A program made the position numbers and the translations under genes. Shown piece after piece: positions 1 to 7,070 of a stretch of 64,000 nucleotides of DNA (its first letter is position 1; the number at the start of each line of letters is the position of its first letter). The notes below the pieces were generated by a model. That model was not told the DNA's origin, ran no database searches, and saw only the letters and a program-made list of their open reading frames with translations. Source of the DNA: Lactonifactor longoviformis DSM 17459 (GTDB taxonomy: Bacteria; Bacillota; Clostridia; Lachnospirales; Lachnospiraceae); NCBI RefSeq assembly GCF_900129135.1, contig NZ_FQVI01000011.1, positions 62,001 through 126,000 of the forward strand, written 5' to 3'.

Positions 1-81
1 CTTCCCGCATCCTGCCGCAGAGAGTGCCATAACCGCAAGTACAGCGGCCGGCCAGACAGCTGATTTTACTCTTCCTTTCAT
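1..81 (-). CDS. N-terminus of a secreted lipoprotein (partial)
   Basis: Only the first 27 codons are inside the window. They read as a lipoprotein signal peptide: basic start (MKGRVK), a hydrophobic stretch, then an AAGC lipobox whose Cys (residue 25) would be lipidated. An AGGAG and a GAGGG lie just upstream of the ATG. The gene is divergent from the AraC regulator at 399, an arrangement typical of sugar ABC transporter binding proteins. That role is inference from context, since no mature domain is visible. Confidence 0.7.
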   Translation of the reverse strand, partial: MKGRVKSAVWPAAVLAVMALSAAGCGK

Positions 82-398
82 ACCCTCATTCTCCTTTTCT
101 CCTGATATTTCTTTTCCCTGTTACCTAATCGTTTTATGCCCTACCTTCTGCGTGTCCGTCAGTTTGTATGCTCTATTCTCTTTTCTTATTTAAAATAGTA
201 GCATTTTACCCTTTTTCCGTAAATATTTCTATGAGTCAGTTTTTATTTCCTTATTCGTCTTTTCACGAAAATAGTTGAAGTATAGACGCATTTTGGTATA
301 TAATAAAACAAAATCACTAATATTTGTCGGATATAGCTAAAAATATATCTATATTTTTAACTACTATTACCTGTTTATCTATGCGCAGGAGGTGAAAT
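82..398. promoter_or_regulatory. Divergent intergenic region, lipoprotein / AraC regulator
   Basis: About 317 bp without a gene. A plausible promoter for the AraC gene is TTGAAG at 275-280, an 18-bp spacer, and TATAAT at 299-304. An AGGAGGTG ribosome site sits directly before the ATG at 399. The stretch 330-365 is very AT-rich. I could not place a confident operator or a promoter for the leftward lipoprotein gene. Confidence 0.45.
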
Positions 399-1262
399 AT
401 GCCCAATGTTTTATTTTCTATTTTTCCGGACGAACATTTTATGGATTTAACTTTATACCAATTTGGGTATGAAAAATGCGCTCCTCTTCATTCCTTCGGG
501 CCTTTTGTCAGAAATCACTATTTATTTCATTACGTAATCTCAGGAAAGGGAACCCTGCACTCCAATGATGCGCATGACAATGCTGCCATCTATCACCTGA
601 CGGAAGGATCCGGTTTTTTAATTGAACCGGAATTTGTCAATCTTTATTATGCGGATGAAAAAGAGCCCTGGGAATATATTTGGCTAGAATTCGGCGGATT
701 AAGAGCCAAAGAATTTCTGGAGATTGCCGGCCTTTCCAGAGAGCATCCCATCTTTACCCCGGATACTCCTCTCCATGGGGAAGAGCTCCTCAACGAAATG
801 TTTTCTATTGTCCGGAATACCGCGGCCTCTCCTTTAAGCCAGATTGGCCATCTCTATCTGTTTATGGATCGGCTCATCGCAGGTTCCTCCTGCAAACAGA
901 AGCTCCAGGGAGGAAGGCTGAGCGAATTCTATGCCAGGGAAGCAGTAACCTTTATCGAACAAAATTATTCCAGAAATATCACCGTCTTAGATATGGCCAG
1001 ACGCTGCAGCCTGGATCGCAGTTATTTCGGCAAAATTTTTAAAGATGTCATCGGACAATCCCCTCAGGACTTTCTCATTCATTACCGTATGACAAAAGCC
1101 GCAGAGGCTTTAAAACTGACCGATTCCTCAATCGGGGAGATAGGAAGCTCTGTGGGATATCCCAACCAGCTTCATTTCTCCCGGGCTTTTAAAAAGGTCT
1201 TCGGGATTTCACCCAGAGAATACCGGCAGAAGCACAAGATCCTACCCTCCGGGGAACCATAA
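399..1262 (+). CDS. AraC-family transcriptional regulator
   Basis: A 287-residue regulator. Residues 20-150 look like the AraC-type cupin sensor domain (HYVISGKG, the Gly-rich turn before a beta strand, GSGFLIEPE). Residues 185-280 carry the two helix-turn-helix motifs of the family, with the signature DRSYFGKIFKDVIGQSP followed by QLHFSRAFKKVFGISPREYR. AGGAGGTG lies 6 nt before the ATG. Being divergent from a lipoprotein gene, it probably controls that neighbour, likely a sugar transporter operon; the ligand cannot be told from sequence. Confidence 0.9.
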   Translation: MPNVLFSIFPDEHFMDLTLYQFGYEKCAPLHSFGPFVRNHYLFHYVISGKGTLHSNDAHDNAAIYHLTEGSGFLIEPEFVNLYYADEKEPWEYIWLEFGGLRAKEFLEIAGLSREHPIFTPDTPLHGEELLNEMFSIVRNTAASPLSQIGHLYLFMDRLIAGSSCKQKLQGGRLSEFYAREAVTFIEQNYSRNITVLDMARRCSLDRSYFGKIFKDVIGQSPQDFLIHYRMTKAAEALKLTDSSIGEIGSSVGYPNQLHFSRAFKKVFGISPREYRQKHKILPSGEP

Positions 1263-1272
1263 ATACCCGCAG

Positions 1273-1324
1273 AAAAAGCAGCAGGCAGGGAAATGAACGT
1301 TTTTCTCTGTCTGCTGCTTTTCTC
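1273..1324 (+). terminator. Intrinsic terminator after the AraC gene
   Basis: Inverted repeat AGCAGCAG-G-CAG / CTG-T-CTGCTGCT, ending in CTTTTC, located 11 nt after the AraC stop. The A-run on the left arm means it could also stop transcription coming from the right. Confidence 0.7.
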
Positions 1325-1378
1325 TATGTTCTGTGCAGTCTTATTATATTCTCCTATATCTGAGCAGGCCGGATTTGG

Positions 1379-1867
1379 TCAGCAGCCAGCCCTTTCACAT
1401 CCACATGGTTTTACTGTAATTGATGAAATCTTCTGCCGTTCCAGATACCCGCAGGCGGACAGCCCGGCTCTCACCACGGTGTTCCATTTCTGGGCAGAAA
1501 GATGGTACACGGTCTCATCGTCTAACACAACCGTGCAGGCGTTCTCCATAGAGCAGTTTTCTGAGTATGCTACTTTATACATATTTTTTCTGCTGATGGC
1601 GCCTATCTCCTCCAGAACATTCACCATGCGGTATACCGTAGCGGCACCGATTCTATCATCTATCTTAGCAGCCATATAAAATATTTCCTTGCAGCTTGAG
1701 CACTCATTTTTAAGGATAATATCCAGCAGCGTCAGGCGCTGTTTGGTAATCCTGCAGCCACGCTCCCGCAGTTTATCTATGATAATTTCCCTCTGCATCT
1801 GCGTACGCTGATAGCTTCTGGAGTCCGGAAGTTTTCTTTTTTCCTTAGTATTGCCTCTATCTGTCAC
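1379..1867 (-). CDS. Atypical Fur-family regulator
   Basis: 162 residues. The winged-helix part is clearly Fur-like (RITKQRLTLLDIIL, then GAATVYRMVNVLEEIGAI). The metal-binding half is not: the usual HHxHxxC segment and paired CxxC zinc motifs are absent. Cysteines instead cluster in NECSSCKEIF, in CSMENAC and in the tail PCGCERAGC. The start is GTG at 1867; no ATG with a better ribosome site precedes the conserved region, and the SD is weak. It is the last gene of the feo cluster, 17 nt after the Cys-rich FeoB partner, so an iron-linked role is likely. DNA binding is supported by sequence; metal specificity is not. Confidence 0.8.
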   Translation of the reverse strand: MTDRGNTKEKRKLPDSRSYQRTQMQREIIIDKLRERGCRITKQRLTLLDIILKNECSSCKEIFYMAAKIDDRIGAATVYRMVNVLEEIGAISRKNMYKVAYSENCSMENACTVVLDDETVYHLSAQKWNTVVRAGLSACGYLERQKISSITVKPCGCERAGC

Positions 1868-1884
1868 CTCAGCCTTTTTCCTTT

Positions 1885-2025
1885 CTAGTGTCTGCAGTGA
1901 CCGCCGCAGTGTTTGCAGTCACATCCGCATTGGAGGGATTTTCCATCTTTTTTGCCACGTACCATGCTTCTTACCGCCAGGCCAGACACACCTATGACAA
2001 TAATTCCAACTACAATGGTTCCCAT
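1885..2025 (-). CDS. FeoB-associated Cys-rich membrane protein
   Basis: A 46-residue protein: a hydrophobic N-terminal helix (GTIVVGIIVIGVSGLAV), a basic linker (RGKKDGKS), and a Cys/His-rich tail with C33, C35, C37, C40, C44 interleaved with His. This is the layout of the FeoB-associated Cys-rich family, thought to partner FeoB at the membrane in clostridia. An AAGGAGG lies upstream of the ATG, and the gene sits 69 nt after feoB on the same strand. The tail could bind ferrous iron; that is inference. Confidence 0.85.
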   Translation of the reverse strand: MGTIVVGIIVIGVSGLAVRSMVRGKKDGKSLQCGCDCKHCGGHCRH

Positions 2026-2094
2026 ACACTTTCACCTCCTTATACTCTGAGCCTGCATGTCTATGCAGCCTCGTGTGGGGCTTTATGCTGCTTA

Positions 2095-4278
2095 CTATTT
2101 CGCATTCGCCATTCTTTTTAGATTTACATCCAGTGTCTTGCTTTCTCTGTACGGTCTTACCAGCAGATAGATAAACCCAATTACAAGAAGAATCGCTGCT
2201 GCAGTTCCGATTCCAAATACCCCAGCTGTCATCCAGTTACCCAGCTGGTATACACAGAGGGATACCGCATAGGCAAGAAGCGTCTGATATCCAATGGCAA
2301 ACCAGAACCATTTCACATTGTTCATCTCTCTCTTGATCGCACCCATTGCCGCAAAGCAGGGTGCGCACAGCAGATTGAAGACCAGGAAAGAGTATGCTGC
2401 AGCTGCTGTCATACTGCCGGCAAGGGTTCCCCAAATCTCGGTTCCGTCCTCTGCAACCTCTGCGAAGCCATATAGAATTCCAAAGGTTCCCACTACATTT
2501 TCTTTTGCCACCAGTCCGGTTATTGCTGCCACCGCAGATCTCCAGTCCCCCCATCCGAGAGGAGCAAAAATCCAGGCCACTCCGTTGCCTATCGCCGCAA
2601 GAATACTGTGATTCAGTTCCATATCCTCCAACATTCTGAACTTGCCCCCTACCCATCCAAAGTATGAGGTAAACCATACAAAAATGGTCGAGAGAAGTAT
2701 GATTGTACCGGCTTTCTTTATAAAGGACCAGCCCCTCTCCCACATGCTGCGAAGCACATTGCCAACAGTAGGAAGATGGTAAGCAGGAAGCTCCATAACA
2801 AAGGGCGCCGGGTCCCCTGCAAACATTTTTGTTTTCTTTAATATAATTCCGGAGCAGATAATTGCGGCGATTCCCACAAAGTACGCACTGGGTGCTACCC
2901 ACCAGGCGCCTCCAAAGAGGGCCCCTGCAATCAGAGCAATAATAGGAAGCTTGGCACCGCAGGGAATAAATGTTGTTGTCATAATGGTCATCTTACGGTC
3001 TCTGTCATTTTCAATGGTTCGTGACGCCATAATTCCCGGTACCCCGCATCCGCTTCCAATTAACATAGGGATAAATGATTTTCCGGACAGACCGAATTTG
3101 CGGAAGATTCTGTCCATAATAAATGCAATTCTGGCCATATATCCGCAGGATTCCAAAAATGCCAGGAAAATGAAAAGCACCAGCATCTGGGGCACAAAGC
3201 CAAGGACGGCGCCCACACCGGCCACGATACCATCCAATATCAGGCCCTGTAGCCAGGCAGCACAGCCCACCGCAGTCAGAGCAGACTCAAGCAGCACGGG
3301 AATGCCGGGTATCTCAAGTCCAAACAAGCTCCATCCGTCTCCGAATACTCCGTCATTCGCCCAGTCAGTGGCCCAGGTACCCACTGTAGTCACAGAGATG
3401 GAATATACAATAAGCATTACCACCGCAAAAATGGGCAGTGCCAGGAACCGGTTTGTAACAATCCTGTCAATCTTATCAGATACAGTAAGTTTATCTTTGC
3501 TGTGCTTCTTATAACACTCGCCGATTATAGCACCGATGTACGCATACCGCTCGTTGGTAATAATACTCTCTGTGTCATCGTCCATCTCTTCTTCTATCTG
3601 CCGGATCTCCTCCGAAACATCAGGCACATGCTTCATCTGAGATTGAATTTTATCATCTTTTTCCAGAAGCTTGACGGCGAAAAATCTTTTCTGCTCCTGA
3701 GGAACTGTGCCATCCATTTTATCTTCTACTGCTTCCAGAATTTGTTCTACCTCTGGCGCAAACTTATGCACCGGAGGAGTTCCCTCTTTTTTGCCTGCTG
3801 CGGCAATGGCTTTTTCCGCAGCCTTCTGGACACCGTTTCCTTTCAGCGCTGAGATCTCAACAACTTCACATCCCAGCTTCTGGCTTAGTTTTCCGATATG
3901 TATCTTGTCGCCTGACTTCTCAACTACATCCATCATATTGACAGCCATCACTACCGGAATTCCCAGTTCCATCAGCTGTGTGGACAAGTACAGGTTTCTC
4001 TCAATATTCGTCCCGTCTACAATATTCAGGATAGCATCCGGCCGTTCACTGATCAGATAGTTTCTTGCCACCACTTCCTCCAGTGTATATGGAGAAAGGG
4101 AATATATCCCCGGCAGGTCCATGATCATAACATCTTTATGACCTTTTAATTTTCCTTCCTTCTTTTCTACCGTAACCCCGGGCCAGTTTCCAACAAACTG
4201 ATTGGAACCTGTAAGCGCATTAAATAATGTAGTCTTCCCACTGTTAGGGTTCCCTGCTAACGCAATTGTAATTGACAT
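2095..4278 (-). CDS. feoB: Ferrous iron transporter B
   Basis: 727 residues, full length for FeoB. The N-terminal G domain has G1 GNPNSGKTT (about residues 8-16), the switch region DLPGIYSLSPYT, and NMMD for guanine recognition. A helical linker (to about 280) follows, then a polytopic membrane domain with the two Gate motifs; GSGCGVPG and PCGAKLP are recognisable FeoB core signatures with the conserved Cys residues. It imports Fe(II) in anaerobes. It lies downstream of two feoA genes, separated from the nearer by 130 bp that contain a second candidate operator, so it may have its own regulated start as well as readthrough from feoA. Confidence 0.96.
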   Translation of the reverse strand: MSITIALAGNPNSGKTTLFNALTGSNQFVGNWPGVTVEKKEGKLKGHKDVMIMDLPGIYSLSPYTLEEVVARNYLISERPDAILNIVDGTNIERNLYLSTQLMELGIPVVMAVNMMDVVEKSGDKIHIGKLSQKLGCEVVEISALKGNGVQKAAEKAIAAAGKKEGTPPVHKFAPEVEQILEAVEDKMDGTVPQEQKRFFAVKLLEKDDKIQSQMKHVPDVSEEIRQIEEEMDDDTESIITNERYAYIGAIIGECYKKHSKDKLTVSDKIDRIVTNRFLALPIFAVVMLIVYSISVTTVGTWATDWANDGVFGDGWSLFGLEIPGIPVLLESALTAVGCAAWLQGLILDGIVAGVGAVLGFVPQMLVLFIFLAFLESCGYMARIAFIMDRIFRKFGLSGKSFIPMLIGSGCGVPGIMASRTIENDRDRKMTIMTTTFIPCGAKLPIIALIAGALFGGAWWVAPSAYFVGIAAIICSGIILKKTKMFAGDPAPFVMELPAYHLPTVGNVLRSMWERGWSFIKKAGTIILLSTIFVWFTSYFGWVGGKFRMLEDMELNHSILAAIGNGVAWIFAPLGWGDWRSAVAAITGLVAKENVVGTFGILYGFAEVAEDGTEIWGTLAGSMTAAAAYSFLVFNLLCAPCFAAMGAIKREMNNVKWFWFAIGYQTLLAYAVSLCVYQLGNWMTAGVFGIGTAAAILLVIGFIYLLVRPYRESKTLDVNLKRMANAK

Positions 4279-4380
4279 GTTCTACCTCTTTTCTGCCAAA
4301 TCGGCAATTCTTTTTGCTTTATCTGCTGTATATTGCAACGTCTGTACATACTAATTCTGATTTGTTAAGACTATCTTTGA

Positions 4381-4394
4381 TTAGTTTACACTAA
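4381..4394. promoter_or_regulatory. Candidate metal-regulator operator before feoB
   Basis: TTAG-TTTACA-CTAA, an inverted repeat with a 6-bp centre, in the feoA-feoB gap about 100 bp before the feoB start. It has the same TTAG-N6-CTAA plan as the site over the feoA promoter at 4912-4927, which suggests the same repressor binds both. Confidence 0.5.
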
Positions 4395-4408
4395 CCAATG
4401 GGCAAAAA

Positions 4409-4627
4409 TCATTCCACCTGTATCATTTCAGCATCTGCTTTGCGCACGGACAGCTCATATCCTCTAACTGTGATTTCCACGGGATCTCCCAGAGGTGCAA
4501 CCTTTCGCACGAAAACTTCCACACCTTTGGTAATGCCCATATCCATAATTCTTCGTTTTACCGGCCCCTCACCGGCAACTTTAGTCACTTTTACGCTTTT
4601 CCCACAGGGAATTTCTTTTAGTGTCAT
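4409..4627 (-). CDS. feoA: FeoA-family iron transport accessory protein
   Basis: 72 residues, a single SH3-like FeoA domain (MTLKEIPCGKSVKVTKVAGEG start, then MDMGITKGVEVFVRKVAPLGDPVEI, the usual strand-turn-strand pattern ending in a hydrophobic strand). FeoA proteins bind the cytoplasmic part of FeoB and modulate iron uptake. It starts 16 nt after the stop of the other feoA-like gene, so the pair is cotranscribed. GAAGGAG precedes the ATG. Confidence 0.9.
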   Translation of the reverse strand: MTLKEIPCGKSVKVTKVAGEGPVKRRIMDMGITKGVEVFVRKVAPLGDPVEITVRGYELSVRKADAEMIQVE

Positions 4628-4643
4628 TCTTGTCTCTCCTTCT

Positions 4644-4856
4644 TTATCCTACCATGATTTTATTGGCCATATCTTTTCCGATAGCCACACGGGATTCCTT
4701 AACGTTCACAATCATATTACCGCCAATCTCTGAGACTACTGTAACAGTGCTGCCTGTTATAAAGCCCAGATTTTCCAGGAATCTTCTTGTCTCTTCTTTT
4801 CCTCCAACCTTACGGATTATGTTGGGTTCTCCGGCTTTTACCATTGTTAACGGCAT
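4644..4856 (-). CDS. Second FeoA-family protein
   Basis: 70 residues from the ATG at 4856, chosen because AGAGGGG stands 7 nt upstream; a longer frame to 4904 exists but would begin inside the leader without a ribosome site. The fold is again FeoA (FLENLGFITGSTVTVVSEIGGNMIVNV, RVAIGKDMANKIMV). Two tandem feoA genes before feoB are common in clostridia; the two proteins may form a heteromeric cap on FeoB, which is inference. Confidence 0.88.
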   Translation of the reverse strand: MPLTMVKAGEPNIIRKVGGKEETRRFLENLGFITGSTVTVVSEIGGNMIVNVKESRVAIGKDMANKIMVG

Positions 4857-4911
4857 CCTATCCCCTCTGCTTTCTTTAAAATTGAAATTGATAATGGTTT
4901 TCATTTCTATG

Positions 4912-4943
4912 GTTAGTATATTCTAACATCCAATTATTGTCAA
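4912..4943 (-). promoter_or_regulatory. feo promoter with operator over the -10 box
   Basis: On the minus strand TTGACA (4943-4938), a 17-bp spacer and TATACT (4920-4915) form a near-consensus promoter reading into feoA. The inverted repeat GTTAG-TATATT-CTAAC (4912-4927) covers the -10 hexamer. A DtxR-type metal repressor gene is divergent at 5062, so iron-dependent occlusion of the -10 is the obvious model. Confidence 0.75.
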
Positions 4944-4979
4944 GAACCTTATTGATACTTTTTCTCAATTACCTTTTGT

Positions 4980-5008
4980 TTGCTGTTGTGTGCCGGATAT
5001 GTTATACT
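4980..5008 (+). promoter_or_regulatory. Promoter of the DtxR-type repressor
   Basis: TTGCTG (4980-4985), 17-bp spacer, TATACT (5003-5008), about 50 bp before the ATG at 5062. The sequence CTAATTGAATC follows and resembles half of the feo operator, so weak autoregulation is possible. Confidence 0.5.
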
Positions 5009-5061
5009 AATTGAATCTGACATACAAACAGTGAATATTATGGAATTAAGGTGGGAATACC

Positions 5062-5421
5062 ATGCATGTGAATGAATCTGCTGAAAATTATTTGGAAACT
5101 ATACTTGTCCTGAGCAAGTCACATCCTGTTGTCCGCTCCGTAGATATTGCGGAAGAATTAGGTTTTAAAAAATCCAGCGTCAGTGTGGCTATGAAAAACC
5201 TTCGGCAAAAAGAACATATCGTCATGTCAAAAGAGGGTTACATCACCCTGACAGCGTCAGGAAAAGAGATCGCGGAGATGATCTTTGAGCGCCATGAGCT
5301 GTTAACAAACTGGCTGGTCCGTCTTGGGGTGGATGAGAGGATCGCCGCAGAGGACGCCTGCAGAATAGAGCATGTGATCAGTAAAGAAAGTTTTGAGGCT
5401 ATAAAAAAACATATCAAGTGA
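5062..5421 (+). CDS. DtxR/MntR-type metal-dependent repressor
   Basis: 119 residues, the short clostridial form. The N-terminal winged helix (ENYLETILVLSK, then VDIAEELGFKKSSVSVAMKNL) is typical of the family. Residues 75-115 form the metal-binding and dimer region, with the ligand-type positions in FERHELLTNWL and CRIEHVIS. The C-terminal SH3 domain of long DtxR members is absent. It is divergent from the feo genes and most likely represses them when Fe(II) or Mn(II) is loaded. AAGGTGGG precedes the ATG. Confidence 0.9.
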   Translation: MHVNESAENYLETILVLSKSHPVVRSVDIAEELGFKKSSVSVAMKNLRQKEHIVMSKEGYITLTASGKEIAEMIFERHELLTNWLVRLGVDERIAAEDACRIEHVISKESFEAIKKHIK

Positions 5422-5438
5422 AGATCAAACTTCCATAT

Positions 5439-5474
5439 GCAGGAGGCAGCTGATTCCAACCAGCTGCCTCCTGC
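5439..5474. terminator. Bidirectional terminator
   Basis: Perfect 14-bp stem GCAGGAGGCAGCTG / CAGCTGCCTCCTGC with an 8-nt loop, in the 57-bp gap between two convergent genes (DtxR-type repressor and NCS2 permease). T-runs are short. Confidence 0.7.
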
Positions 5475-5478
5475 TTCA

Positions 5479-7053
5479 TTATACGTAATCAAAGTCATCC
5501 GGCGCGTCAAACCATTTTCCTTTTCCCAGATTCAGGATAAAACAAATTACCGCCATCACCAGATAAGCCAGGGCAAAGGGAGATGTGAGATGCAGCCCCA
5601 GCTCAGCGCTGTGGATAAATCCAAAGGCAGACAGCAAAGCACCCACCAGACAGGTAAATCCCACTGCGTTTAACTTTTTTTCAATTATAAACACGGTCAT
5701 TGTGCCCAGAAGAATTCCTATGATAATTGCCCCTGACTTTACCGCCGGCACTCCGTTCCACATAACCCCGGCATCGATAAGCTTTTGGTTAATCTCCGGG
5801 GCATATCCGGAAAGCCCATTCGCCATTGTCTCTGTATAAGTCCCTGTAAGGCTTACCGCACCTGTAATCTGTGTAAACAGGTAGTCAGCAACCGGAGGCA
5901 CCATTGCTATCCCCACTGCCGCGTAGTGCCTTACCGGCGTATCCTTGAACGCCTGGGATACCATAACGATGGCACACCAGATATATGTAATAGCACAAAC
6001 AGCAGGCGGCACCAGATTATTCAGGAACGTAAACAGTCCAAAGATGCCGGCCAGCCCGAATACGATGCCCGAGACTGCCGAATAGCCGATTCCTGCCTCT
6101 GCTTTCTTAAGTCCTGCATGCCCCAGCCATACAGTGTTGGGAACTACGCCTCCGAATAATGCGGAAAACATGGTACATATCCCATCGGCAAACTGTGCTT
6201 CCCGGACACTGTAATTGTCACCTGCAGCGTTAGCCGCCTCCACATTGTCCATAGTCTCTATAAAATTATAGATCTCAATAGGGATAATGATTGTAAGGTA
6301 GGGTGCTACAACAGCGAATCCGCTGACAAGGGCCTGCACTGTTGTTACCGGATTCGGGAAATAAAAGCCTATCCCTGAAAAATCAAAGTGTGTCCGTCCA
6401 AGACAAAGTGCATAGATAATGCCTCCCACAATTGCCACTACCAGGGGAGGAATTTTTTTGGGAAACAAATATCCTCCAAATACACCAAACATGGCGACTA
6501 TGAAAATGGGCAGCCCTACCACGGGATCCCGGAACACGTCAAACACACCCTGGGTTGCCATCCAGATAAACCCGATCCCGGCCACAGTGCCGAGGAGGGC
6601 TGCTCTGGGCACCTTTTTCTTAATCCATGGGCCGATGATACCCCCGCAGAATTCCACAAACCCGCCGATAAAACAGGCGGCCACTGCTGCAGACCAGGCA
6701 AGCTGCGGATCGCCCAGCGCATAGTGAAGAGGGGTGATTACCCCGTAGAGCATTACAAACATAGCAGGAGTGGAGACACCGGAAGGCAGTGCCGTTACGT
6801 CGCTGCGCCCCTCCTTTTTAGAAAGCTTGTATCCCATATAGCAGTAATACAGTCCTCCCAGAAGGAGTCCGATGGACATTCCCGGTATCACCCGGCCATA
6901 CACAATTTCATCCGGCCACTGCAGAACCCCTGATAAAGTAGCAATTACAATAAGATAGTTGACAATGTTATTTGTCACAATATATGTGATGCCGCCCAGA
7001 TCACCGCGTTTAAAAAAAGATACCGTAAGTTTTGTCTGATTCACTTTTCCCAT
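5479..7053 (-). CDS. NCS2-type nucleobase permease
   Basis: 524 residues, mostly transmembrane (about 12-14 helices). The N-terminal FKRGDLGGITYIVTNN and the ADGICTMFSALFGGVVPNTVW segment match the NCS2/AzgA plan, where the latter region carries the substrate-binding half-helix. These carriers import purines, xanthine or uracil with protons; this member is divergent, so the substrate is open. The start at 7053 is chosen because AGGAGAAAGG lies right before it; the frame continues upstream into the preceding gene. It follows the MtmB-like gene by 17 nt, so the two form an operon and the permease probably brings in the methylated substrate. Confidence 0.85.
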   Translation of the reverse strand: MGKVNQTKLTVSFFKRGDLGGITYIVTNNIVNYLIVIATLSGVLQWPDEIVYGRVIPGMSIGLLLGGLYYCYMGYKLSKKEGRSDVTALPSGVSTPAMFVMLYGVITPLHYALGDPQLAWSAAVAACFIGGFVEFCGGIIGPWIKKKVPRAALLGTVAGIGFIWMATQGVFDVFRDPVVGLPIFIVAMFGVFGGYLFPKKIPPLVVAIVGGIIYALCLGRTHFDFSGIGFYFPNPVTTVQALVSGFAVVAPYLTIIIPIEIYNFIETMDNVEAANAAGDNYSVREAQFADGICTMFSALFGGVVPNTVWLGHAGLKKAEAGIGYSAVSGIVFGLAGIFGLFTFLNNLVPPAVCAITYIWCAIVMVSQAFKDTPVRHYAAVGIAMVPPVADYLFTQITGAVSLTGTYTETMANGLSGYAPEINQKLIDAGVMWNGVPAVKSGAIIIGILLGTMTVFIIEKKLNAVGFTCLVGALLSAFGFIHSAELGLHLTSPFALAYLVMAVICFILNLGKGKWFDAPDDFDYV

Positions 7054-7070
7054 CCTTTCTCCTGCTGTAG

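Noticed and set aside
6388-6933. Long plus-strand frame opposite the NCS2 permease
   Set aside because: It lies wholly within the permease gene on the other strand, has low-complexity His/Cys/Pro composition and no ribosome site.
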